Origin: B8-G4 sp033720735
GTDB taxonomy: Bacteria > Bacteroidota > Bacteroidia > Chitinophagales > Saprospiraceae
Direction: 5' to 3'
Assembly (NCBI GenBank): GCA_033720735.1
Contig: JAWWBX010000061.1
Span: forward strand, 1-18,297
DNA: 18,297 nt
Of this stretch, positions 1 to 7,127 are shown piece by piece; the first letter of the stretch is position 1, and every line of letters starts with the position of its first letter. The notes below the pieces were generated by a model. It ran no database searches. It saw nothing but the letters and a program-made list of their open reading frames with translations, and was not told the origin of the DNA. Made by a program: the position numbers and the translations under genes.

Positions 1-914
1 AGATTCTGGCGGTAGTCAGAGAGATCACGGATCTTGTGTTCCGGGTGCTTGTACATGATCCGCACATTCGTGAAGGACGCCTCGGGATCGGAGCACACCG
101 CAACCAGGGTCTGTGCGTGTCCGGGTACCGAATACGCCGTTTTGGGACGCGGTGACTCGGGAGCGGTCAGCGATGAGAACCGCGCCCTGACCTCGGATTC
201 GATCGCATCAGGATCAATATCTCCTACCACGATCAGGCACATCAGGTCGGGTCGGTACCAGTCGTGGTAAAACCGCTTGATGACCTCATAGTCAGCATGC
301 TGGATGATCTCGGGATCCCCGATGGGAAGCCGCTCCGCATACCTTGAGTTGTGGAGCATCACCGGAAAGTACTTTTGCTGCATCCGTTGTTCAGCGCTGA
401 GCCGGGTGCGCCATTCCGATACGACCACCCCTCGCTCCTTGTCGATCTCTTCATGATCAAAGCTCACGCCCCCGGCCCAGTCCTGCAGCACCAACAATCC
501 TTTGGCAAGGTGCTCAGGATCATCCGTGCGCACCTGAAGCATGTAGACCGTCTCATCGAAGCTGGTGTAGGCGTTGAGGTCCGGGCCAAAGCGGGTGCCG
601 ACCGATTCCAGGTAGTCGACCAACTCATTCTTGCTGAAGTTGGCACTCCCGTTGAAGGCCATGTGCTCGACGAAGTGCGCCACGCCCAACTGGTCGTCAT
701 CTTCCTGCATCGACCCGGCGGCGACCGCGAGCCTGAGCTCCGCCCGATCTTCAGGTTTGGCGTTCTTTTGAATGAAGTAGCGCATCCCATTCTCCAGCTG
801 CCCGGATCGGATGGAAGGATCAAAGGGGATATCGGTGGTCTGGCTGAAACCGGTTTGCAAGACTGTGATTGCCAACAGCCACGCGCCGAGCGCAATGTAC
901 CGCGTTCTAGACAT
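1..914 (-). CDS. Secreted M16 (insulinase/pitrilysin) zinc peptidase, C-terminal part cut by window edge
   Basis: Read on the minus strand from the ATG at 914, a frame of 304 codons stays open to the left edge. Residues 1-25 form a signal peptide (short basic start, hydrophobic stretch, GFSQ end). The M16 zinc motif HFVEH lies at residues 80-84, with the paired glutamates E160 and E167 seven residues apart in KERGVVVSE; E167 is the expected third zinc ligand. The LENGMRYFI segment near residue 40 is typical of family N-termini. M16 peptidases of this secreted type usually run to about 900 residues with four M16 lobes, so about two thirds is missing here. It likely degrades peptides in the periplasm or at the cell surface. 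It follows ffh by 98 bp on the same strand. No clear promoter is seen in that gap, so it may be cotranscribed with ffh or use an unrecognised promoter. Motif and start are seen; the role is from the family. Confidence 0.93.
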   Translation of the reverse strand, partial: MSRTRYIALGAWLLAITVLQTGFSQTTDIPFDPSIRSGQLENGMRYFIQKNAKPEDRAELRLAVAAGSMQEDDDQLGVAHFVEHMAFNGSANFSKNELVDYLESVGTRFGPDLNAYTSFDETVYMLQVRTDDPEHLAKGLLVLQDWAGGVSFDHEEIDKERGVVVSEWRTRLSAEQRMQQKYFPVMLHNSRYAERLPIGDPEIIQHADYEVIKRFYHDWYRPDLMCLIVVGDIDPDAIESEVRARFSSLTAPESPRPKTAYSVPGHAQTLVAVCSDPEASFTNVRIMYKHPEHKIRDLSDYRQN

Positions 915-1012
915 AGCGAGAGGTTTGAATAAAGAAGCTACGAATTAAAGGCCGGATCGCACTGGATTATTGCGCGGTGATGGCGTTCTGCTCACGAAGA
1001 TTGTGTGAACGG

Positions 1013-2353
1013 TCAATTCATCTTGCCACCCGGCATGTTGCGCATGAGATTCTGCATACCCTTACCCTTGCTCATCATGTGCATCATCTTCCGCATCTGA
1101 TCAAACTGCTTGATAAACATGTTGATCTCGTGAATATCGCGCCCGCAACCTTTGGCGATCCGTTTTTTGCGGCTCATATTGAGGACTTCCGGGTTGTCGC
1201 GTTCATAAGGCGTCATCGAATGGATGATCGATTCCACCTTGGCGAACGCTGAATCATCGATCTCGATGTTGCGGGTGAGCTTCGCCATTCCTGGGATCAT
1301 ATTGACCAGTCCCTTCAGATCGCCCATTTTCTTGATCTGGGCCATCTGGCTGAGGAAGTCATTGAAGTCAAATTTGTTCTTCTTGATCTTGCGCTCCAGG
1401 CGCTGGGCCTCTTTCTCATCGAACTGATCCTGCGCGCGTTCTACGAAGGAGACGATATCGCCCATTCCCAGGATCCGCTGCGCCATCCTTTCCGGGTGAA
1501 ACACATCGATGGTGTCCAGTTTCTCACCGGTGCTGACAAACTTGATGGGCTTACCGACCGTGTATTTTACACTCAGGGCTGCCCCTCCTCTGGTATCCCC
1601 GTCGAGTTTGGTGAGGACCACGCCATCGTAGTCGATCACCTCATTAAAGGCCTCGGCTGAATTGACCGCATCCTGCCCGGTCATGGAATCGACCACGAAA
1701 AGGGTCTCGCTGGGCTCAATGCCCGCCTTGATGTTGCGGATCTCGGTCATCATCGTTTCATCGATGGCGGTACGCCCGGCAGTATCGACAATGACCACAT
1801 CGAAGCCGTGGTTGACAGCATGGACCAGCGCGTTTTGCGCGATCTCTACCGGATTCTTGTTTTCCTCCTCGGTGTAAACCGGCACACTAATGGATTCTCC
1901 GAGCACCTTCAACTGGTTGATGGCAGCAGGGCGATACACGTCACAGGCCGCCAGGAGCGGTTTCATTTTCCGCTTGGTCTTAAGGAAGTTGGCAAGCTTG
2001 GCTGAGAAAGTGGTCTTACCTGAACCCTGGAGTCCCGCGATCAGGATCACGCCGGGCTTCCCTGAAGTGTCAATCCCAACCGCTTGCCCGCCCATGAGCT
2101 CGACAAGCTCGTCCATGACGATCTTGATCATCATCTCGCCAGGCTTGACAGCCTTCAGGACATTGCGTGTCCCGAGTGCCTCATCCTTGACCTTGTCGGT
2201 AAACTCCTTGGCGATCTTGTAGTTGACGTCTGCACTGACGAGTGCACGGCGGATCTCCTTGATCGACTGCGCGATATTGATCTCGGTCAGTTTGCCCTCT
2301 CCACGTAGCCCTTTGAAGGCGCCCTCCAGGCGGTCGGTTAAATTTTCAAACAT
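1013..2353 (-). CDS. ffh: Signal recognition particle GTPase Ffh (SRP54)
   Basis: This is the 446-residue protein subunit of the signal recognition particle. It binds signal sequences of nascent membrane and secreted proteins and hands ribosomes to FtsY. Seen in order: the N domain (1-95); the G domain with P-loop GLQGSGKTT (107-115), DVYRPAA (138-144), DTAGR (190-194) and TKLDGD (248-253); and a methionine-rich M domain (about 330-446) with the RNA-binding helix RIAKGCG (398-404) and a Met-rich tail. In most Ffh proteins the last motif reads GSG, so Cys403 is a conservative oddity. The open frame continues upstream without a stop to 3283, but that extension is antisense to another gene and has no Ffh similarity. 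The ATG at 2353 gives the canonical MFENLTDRLEGAFKGL start and normal length. A Bacteroidota-type -7 element lies 27 bp upstream. Confidence 0.98.
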   Translation of the reverse strand: MFENLTDRLEGAFKGLRGEGKLTEINIAQSIKEIRRALVSADVNYKIAKEFTDKVKDEALGTRNVLKAVKPGEMMIKIVMDELVELMGGQAVGIDTSGKPGVILIAGLQGSGKTTFSAKLANFLKTKRKMKPLLAACDVYRPAAINQLKVLGESISVPVYTEEENKNPVEIAQNALVHAVNHGFDVVIVDTAGRTAIDETMMTEIRNIKAGIEPSETLFVVDSMTGQDAVNSAEAFNEVIDYDGVVLTKLDGDTRGGAALSVKYTVGKPIKFVSTGEKLDTIDVFHPERMAQRILGMGDIVSFVERAQDQFDEKEAQRLERKIKKNKFDFNDFLSQMAQIKKMGDLKGLVNMIPGMAKLTRNIEIDDSAFAKVESIIHSMTPYERDNPEVLNMSRKKRIAKGCGRDIHEINMFIKQFDQMRKMMHMMSKGKGMQNLMRNMPGGKMN

Positions 2354-2380
2354 GGCATTAGATCTATCTGAAACGGACTG

Positions 2381-2388
2381 CAAATATA
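2381..2388 (-). promoter_or_regulatory. Candidate ffh promoter, -7 element TATATTTG
   Basis: The minus strand reads TATATTTG, an exact match to the Bacteroidota primary sigma -7 consensus TAnnTTTG. Twenty-seven bases separate it from the ffh ATG, giving a leader of about 20 nt. No TTTG -33 box is visible at the usual 19-21 nt spacing, so only half of the promoter is supported. Confidence 0.5.
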
Positions 2389-2473
2389 CGCAACAAACCA
2401 GGCGTCCCATGGTTGCCGTATCACTTGCGAACAGATGGTCGTATCTTGTGATATCACTCTCCAAACTCAAAAT

Positions 2474-3208
2474 ATGGGACCTCGTATTACAACAGCTCTG
2501 TTCTTCATTTTCCTCATCGTCTGTGTCACTGGGCAGGCACAGGACAAACGTGCACTGAAGCTCGCCGATGCCGTGATGGAGAGTATGGGTGGTGCAGAAA
2601 ACTGGGAGAAGACGCGGTATCTCCAGTGGACCTTTTTCGGCAGCCGCAAGTGGTGGTGGGACAAGTGGACAGGGAATGTACGGATGGAATCGCAGCGCGA
2701 CGATCTCCGCATAGCGATGAATATCCACGACAAGACCGGCAAGGTTTTCCGCATGGGGAAAGAGGAGGCAAGTCCGGACTCGCTCAACCATTTTCTGGAC
2801 CGGGGGTACCGGATGTGGATCAATGACAGCTACTGGCTGGTCATGCCGTTCAAGTTGCGCGATCCCGGCACCAGCCTCAGCTACCTCGGCAGAGATACGA
2901 CCACAACAGGACAACCAGCTGAAGTGCTCGAACTGACCTTTGCAGATGTCGGTGTGACACCGGACAACAAGTACCACATCTACGTGGACCCGGACCAGAA
3001 ACTGGTCGTGCAGTGGAACTACTTTCGCAACTATACCGATCCCGAACCGCGCTTTCGAAGTGCCTGGACAAACTATCGCCGGTATGGGCAGATCCTGCTG
3101 AGTGACGGCCGGGGCGATCGCAGCCTTGCAGACCTTGCCGTCTATGACCACCTGCCGGCGGCCCTGTTTGAGCGCGTCGACCAGCCGGCCGGACAGATCA
3201 TCGAATAG
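2474..3208 (+). CDS. Secreted protein of unknown function, 244 residues
   Basis: The frame is open from 2435, but the ATG at 2474 starts a clean signal peptide (basic Arg4, then a hydrophobic run ending VTGQAQ near residue 23), so it is preferred. The mature part opens with ADAVMESMGGAENWEKTRYL and a tryptophan-rich WWWDKW motif near residues 59-64. It continues as alternating polar/hydrophobic strands with many aromatic residues (YWLVMPFKLRDPG near 117-129; VDPDQKLVVQW near 174-184). This resembles the half-barrel LolA/outer-membrane-lipoprotein-sorting-like proteins common in Bacteroidota, but no diagnostic catalytic motif is seen and I do not assign a function. It is divergent from ffh, sharing a 120 bp intergenic region. 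The next plus-strand gene starts 162 bp downstream behind its own candidate promoter. Confidence 0.85.
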   Translation: MGPRITTALFFIFLIVCVTGQAQDKRALKLADAVMESMGGAENWEKTRYLQWTFFGSRKWWWDKWTGNVRMESQRDDLRIAMNIHDKTGKVFRMGKEEASPDSLNHFLDRGYRMWINDSYWLVMPFKLRDPGTSLSYLGRDTTTTGQPAEVLELTFADVGVTPDNKYHIYVDPDQKLVVQWNYFRNYTDPEPRFRSAWTNYRRYGQILLSDGRGDRSLADLAVYDHLPAALFERVDQPAGQIIE

Positions 3209-3254
3209 GGTGCCCCAGCGTCGGAACCGCACACCGACACATGGAGACTTGATC

Positions 3255-3326
3255 CCTGAGCTTCTCAGGAGGCGACTGACCACTCTCCAGACCTGGCTGC
3301 TTCATACCTCGCGATCTCAGCGCGAG
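3255..3326. other. Two short GC-rich hairpins between the secreted protein gene and the M49-like gene
   Basis: Two inverted repeats lie in the 162 bp gap: CCTGAG-CTT-CTCAGG at 3255-3269 and CTCGCG-(7 nt)-CGCGAG at 3308-3326. Neither is followed by a T run on either strand, so they are not classical intrinsic terminators. They may end transcription weakly or be chance in GC-rich DNA. Confidence 0.3.
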
Positions 3327-3340
3327 ATGGCCGGAAACTG

Positions 3341-3348
3341 TATTTTTG
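3341..3348 (+). promoter_or_regulatory. Candidate promoter of the M49-like gene, -7 element TATTTTTG
   Basis: TATTTTTG matches the Bacteroidota -7 consensus TAnnTTTG exactly and sits 22 bp before the ATG at 3371. It lies in a short T-rich patch within otherwise GC-rich intergenic sequence. No -33 TTTG box is found at 19-21 nt spacing. Confidence 0.45.
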
Positions 3349-3370
3349 GGCGCACATTGATAGACTAAAG

Positions 3371-5023
3371 ATGCTGAGTATGTCATACAAATGTATTTGC
3401 CTCCTGTTTTGCCTTGCGATCATGACGCAATGTGACACACCGAAGGAAGATGGCGATGGCGCTGCACAGGATGCGGTTGAAACCATCGCACCGGACCCTG
3501 GAAAGTATACATCCTTTACGCTGACGACCGATGCCGAGTTGACAGAGAGTGAACGGCAAATGATCCCGCTGCTGATCGAAGCGGCGAAACTGATGGATGA
3601 TTGTTTCTGGTATGAGGCGTATGGCGACAAAGAGGCTCTCATGGCCAGTCTCACTGATGAGACCACCCGGCAATTTGCCCGGATCAACTATGGCCCCTGG
3701 GATCGCCTGGCTGGCAATGCCCCGTTTGTTGAATCGGTCGGTGCCAAGCCGCCCGGCGCCAATTTCTATCCGGTCGACATGACCAAAGAAGAGTTTGAAG
3801 CCGCTCAACTACCAGGCAAGGAAAGCTTGTACACGTTGATTCGCCGGGACGACGAAGGTCAGCTCATCACTGTGCCCTACCACGAGCAATTTGCCCAACA
3901 ACATCGCGAGGCCGCGCGTCTGTTGCGACAAGCCGCAGTTCTGGCAGAAGATGAGGGCCTCAAGCAATACCTCACTCTGCGCGCAGCGGCACTGCTCACC
4001 GATGAATATCAGGAAAGTGACATGGCCTGGCTCGACATGAAATCAAACAGGATCGACGTTGTGATCGGCCCCATTGAGACATATGAGGATCAACTGTTTG
4101 GGTACAAGGCAGCCCATGAGGCCTACATTCTGGTCAAGGACATGGATTGGAGCGCCCGCCTTGCCCGCTACGCCCAGTTTCTGCCTGACCTGCAACGCGG
4201 CATTCCCGTCGACGAGGCTTACAAACAGGAAACACCGGGCACCGATACCGAGCTCAACGCATACGACGTACTTTATTACGCCGGTGACTGCAATGCCGGC
4301 AGCAAGACGATCGCTATCAACCTGCCCAATGATGAGGAAGTCCAGCTGGCCAAAGGCACCCGGCGCCTGCAGCTCAAGAATGCCATGCGCGCCAAATTTG
4401 ACAAGATCCTTGTTCCGATCTCCGAGCAATTGATCACCCCTGACCAGCGCAAGCACATCACCTTTGATGCCTTCTTCAGCAATACGATGTTTCACGAAGT
4501 GGCACACGGCTTGGGTATCAAGAATACCATCAACGGGAACGGGACCGTACGCAAAGCACTCAAGGAGCATGCCTCAGCGATAGAGGAGGGCAAGGCAGAC
4601 ATCCTGGGCTTGTACATGATCCGGCAGCTGCACGAGCGCGGGGAGATCTCGGGTGATCTGATGGACTACTATGTGACATTCATGGCGAGCATCTTCCGGT
4701 CGGTACGCTTTGGAGCCAGCAGCGCGCACGGCAAGGCCAACATGATCCGCTTCAACTACTTCGCGGAGAACGGCGCGTTTGCATACGACGCCGCGACCGG
4801 GCATTATCGCGTTGATCGCGACAAACTGGAGCAGGCGACCGAGTCGCTGGCAGGTTTGATCCTGAAGCTGCAGGGCGATGGTGACTATGACGGTGCAGCC
4901 CGGCTGGTTGCCGAAAAAGGCGTGATCGGAGATCAACTGCAGTCCGATCTCGACCGTTTGGCCGAGTTGGGCATCCCGGTGGATATCGTGTTTGAACAGG
5001 GGTTGGCGCACCTCAACCTGTAG
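3371..5023 (+). CDS. M49-family (dipeptidyl peptidase III-like) zinc metallopeptidase, probable lipoprotein
   Basis: Family M49 enzymes cleave dipeptides from peptide N-termini using one zinc. This 550-residue protein has the family hallmarks: GPIETYEDQLFGYKAAHE (233-250), NLPNDEEV (317-324), the zinc helix FHEVAHGLG (374-382) and the second zinc motif EEGKAD (405-410). The classical family motif is HExxGH; here a shorter HExxH form (H375, E376, H379) is present, a variant known from a few bacterial M49 enzymes. The N-terminus is hydrophobic and ends at Cys21, followed by acidic/polar residues (DTPKEDGDG). This suggests a lipoprotein, though MTQC is a poor lipobox (Gln at -1). An acidic stretch after the Cys would fit surface export in Bacteroidota (inference). 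The start could also be the ATG at 3380. The PAP2 gene follows after 33 bp, probably in the same transcript. Confidence 0.86.
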   Translation: MLSMSYKCICLLFCLAIMTQCDTPKEDGDGAAQDAVETIAPDPGKYTSFTLTTDAELTESERQMIPLLIEAAKLMDDCFWYEAYGDKEALMASLTDETTRQFARINYGPWDRLAGNAPFVESVGAKPPGANFYPVDMTKEEFEAAQLPGKESLYTLIRRDDEGQLITVPYHEQFAQQHREAARLLRQAAVLAEDEGLKQYLTLRAAALLTDEYQESDMAWLDMKSNRIDVVIGPIETYEDQLFGYKAAHEAYILVKDMDWSARLARYAQFLPDLQRGIPVDEAYKQETPGTDTELNAYDVLYYAGDCNAGSKTIAINLPNDEEVQLAKGTRRLQLKNAMRAKFDKILVPISEQLITPDQRKHITFDAFFSNTMFHEVAHGLGIKNTINGNGTVRKALKEHASAIEEGKADILGLYMIRQLHERGEISGDLMDYYVTFMASIFRSVRFGASSAHGKANMIRFNYFAENGAFAYDAATGHYRVDRDKLEQATESLAGLILKLQGDGDYDGAARLVAEKGVIGDQLQSDLDRLAELGIPVDIVFEQGLAHLNL

Positions 5024-5056
5024 GAAGCCCTGCACAGCTACGACCGCGCCATCGCC

Positions 5057-5911
5057 ATGAAAACAGGACACTTATTACTGCTGGGCATTGTCATCGCCTG
5101 CCACGGCCTTCTTTCGGCCCAGGAGCGATCCGACTCGCTACAGTCAGACGGGACGTACCATGTCAACTACTGGGTCTCCCTGCCTGCCCTGGCCGCCGGC
5201 CTTTACGTCACGACCGAGGGACACGAACGGGTCAACGATCGCGCTCCGCTGTCCGAAGCGCTCCTCGCGTCACTCGATCCCAGCGTAGTACCCGGATTTG
5301 ACCGCATCTCGCTGCGTCAGGACACGTCGCGCTACCGGCGCGCGTTGGACATCTCGGATATCGGCATCACCTACTTTCCGCTGGCCCCGGTCCTGCTTTT
5401 CCTGGATCGCGACATGCGGCAGGACTGGTTTGACATTGCCATCGTCTACGCCGAGACACAAATGGCGGTGCTCAACGTGTACAATTACACCTTTCTCGGC
5501 CCGACCTTTATCCGCAGATACCGACCGATCGTTTATTATCACGACCTCCCGCTGGAGGAACGCATGTTTGCCCGCAATCGTAATTCCTTTTACTCGGGGC
5601 ACACATCCACCGTTTCTGCAACCACCTATTTTATGGTGCAGACATACCTGAACTACCATCCCGAGTACACCGGTAAGAAGTGGCTGTTGTACGGGTTGGC
5701 GGCGGTGCCACCGGTATTTGTAGGTATCAAGCGTATCCAGGGTTTGAAGCACTACCCGTCGGACGTTGTGGTCGGGGCTTTGGTCGGTGCGGCTGGCGGG
5801 ATTTTCTGGCCAAAGCTGCATCAAAAGAGCCGCAAGCGCAACAAGGAGATGTCGGTGTCCATGGTCTACGGCAGCGATCTGAAGATGATGCGACTCAGCT
5901 ATCGATTTTGA
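5057..5911 (+). CDS. PAP2-superfamily phosphatase, secreted or membrane-associated
   Basis: PAP2 enzymes remove phosphate from lipid phosphates such as phosphatidate or undecaprenyl diphosphate by way of a histidine nucleophile system. In this 284-residue protein the motifs are RRYRP (153-157), NSFYSGHTS (176-184, catalytic His182) and R226-x5-H232-x3-D236 inside KRIQGLKHYPSD, in the correct order and spacing. An N-terminal signal sequence (1-22, ending SAQ) precedes a 120-residue region before the catalytic core. Hydrophobic segments near 105-117, 125-140, 208-223 and 236-250 could be membrane helices. The exact substrate cannot be read from sequence. It follows the M49-like gene by 33 bp. 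Its TGA stop directly abuts the stop of the convergent HD-PycTM gene. Confidence 0.92.
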   Translation: MKTGHLLLLGIVIACHGLLSAQERSDSLQSDGTYHVNYWVSLPALAAGLYVTTEGHERVNDRAPLSEALLASLDPSVVPGFDRISLRQDTSRYRRALDISDIGITYFPLAPVLLFLDRDMRQDWFDIAIVYAETQMAVLNVYNYTFLGPTFIRRYRPIVYYHDLPLEERMFARNRNSFYSGHTSTVSATTYFMVQTYLNYHPEYTGKKWLLYGLAAVPPVFVGIKRIQGLKHYPSDVVVGALVGAAGGIFWPKLHQKSRKRNKEMSVSMVYGSDLKMMRLSYRF

Positions 5912-7096
5912 TCAGGAAGGTGCTCCTGTCGAAAAGGCAATGGTGAAGGAGACCACGGCAGCGATGATCCCGTACATGAAGACGTTGTAACACCAGCGGA
6001 GGTAGAAGTACTTCTTACCCAGGGCCTTGCCCAGGAAAAAGAGGTCGCGAGTGATCGAATTGTCCAGGATCTCGTCGTCGGAGACAACATGCCGCATGCC
6101 CTCTTCGTACTCGTTAAATCCCATCTTGTAGAAATTCCCGAAAAAAAACAGGTTGGAGCGTTTGGCGGTGATATCGTCGATGGTGCTCTTACCGCGCATC
6201 GAGATGGGGCGTGTGGCCAGGGTGGCGAAAATGATGGCAGTGACACAGACAAACAACAGTACGATCGTCGGGATCAGCAAGTGCGGCTGACTGCTGAGAC
6301 TGGTCCCCAGAAATGGCAACGAAAGCGAGATGATCAATGACGTCACCGACAGCATGGTATTGGCCTTGCCGTCAGCGATGGCACTGAGGTCGATATGGTT
6401 GCGCAGTGCAGTTTTAAACTGCGTCTGTGCACTCTTGCTGGTTCCGATGGTCGTCAATTTGGGCTTTGCCTTTTCTTTTTTCTTGCGCAGTCCCAGTTTT
6501 TCCTGGATCATGCGCAGGTTTTGCTTCTTGAGCCCTGCAAACCGGTTGCGCGCTTCCGCTGTAAAGTACTGATGATCTTGCAGAAATTTGAGATTGATGT
6601 GATCCCAGCCCAATTCGTCGATCCCTTCGTTGCGCACAGCATTGAGTTCCTTGCGCAGGCGTTCGGTGTACTCTGTAAACTTGACTGAACCGAGGCCGCT
6701 GGTGTCGGCATCCTTGATCAGCATCTGGAGTTTGTTGGTAGGGAGCTGCCACATCTGGGTCGCATCGATACAGCCCAGGATCTGCTTGATCCGCCGCTCC
6801 TCAACATCATGAGCACGCAGAAAATCTTCGGCGATCTTCTTGCTGTGTTGTTCGTGGTCCACATAAGAGCGGGCAAACCCGGTGTCATGGAAAAGAGCGC
6901 TCAGGATAAGATCCTCGAGGTCGGTGCCGGTCACTCCTGCCTCCTCGGCCAGTTCTTGCAGCACCTCTTTGACCTGCAGGGTATGTTCCAGGTTGTGATA
7001 ATAGAATTGATCGGAAACCTCCTCCCTGTAGATCTTGCGTACGAAGTCCTCTGCCTTCTCAACGAGTTGCATGCTTACCTGTGACTGGGCTTCCAT
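5912..7096 (-). CDS. HD-domain phosphohydrolase fused to PycTM (DUF5706) membrane effector domain
   Basis: The 394-residue protein has two parts. Residues 15-185 carry an HD metal-dependent phosphohydrolase pattern: YYHNLEH (32-38), FHD (69-71) and KDADTSGLG (128-136), which supply the H...HD...D ligands. After a lysine-rich linker (about 204-213) comes the PycTM/DUF5706 signature RNHIDLSAIADGKA (232-245), hydrophobic helices at about 248-268 and 272-296, a cytoplasmic-looking loop with FFFGNF (317-322), and a third helix at about 371-392. PycTM is the membrane effector of Pycsar anti-phage systems, while HD domains often hydrolyse nucleotides. The pairing suggests nucleotide-responsive membrane function (inference). 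No cyclase gene lies in this window. The frame opens at a TTG (7102), but the ATG at 7096 is preferred. It is the third gene of a tight minus-strand cluster, 31 bp after the phosphoesterase gene. Confidence 0.9.
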   Translation of the reverse strand: MEAQSQVSMQLVEKAEDFVRKIYREEVSDQFYYHNLEHTLQVKEVLQELAEEAGVTGTDLEDLILSALFHDTGFARSYVDHEQHSKKIAEDFLRAHDVEERRIKQILGCIDATQMWQLPTNKLQMLIKDADTSGLGSVKFTEYTERLRKELNAVRNEGIDELGWDHINLKFLQDHQYFTAEARNRFAGLKKQNLRMIQEKLGLRKKKEKAKPKLTTIGTSKSAQTQFKTALRNHIDLSAIADGKANTMLSVTSLIISLSLPFLGTSLSSQPHLLIPTIVLLFVCVTAIIFATLATRPISMRGKSTIDDITAKRSNLFFFGNFYKMGFNEYEEGMRHVVSDDEILDNSITRDLFFLGKALGKKYFYLRWCYNVFMYGIIAAVVSFTIAFSTGAPS

Positions 7097-7127
7097 ATTC
7101 AACGGAATCTTGAGCGCAAATATCGTG

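Noticed and set aside
351..932. Plus-strand frame of 193 codons opposite the M16 gene
   Set aside because: The minus strand encodes a clear M16 peptidase with all motifs; the plus frame has no recognisable domain.
2354..3283. A 310-codon N-terminal extension of the ffh frame on the minus strand
   Set aside because: It is antisense to the signal-peptide-bearing gene at 2474-3208, has no Ffh similarity, and Ffh has its normal start and length from 2353. The open frame reflects codon bias of the opposite gene.
5912..7096. Calling a complete Pycsar defence system
   Set aside because: A Pycsar system needs a nucleotide cyclase next to the effector; the neighbouring genes are a PAP2 phosphatase and a phosphoesterase-barrel, neither a cyclase.
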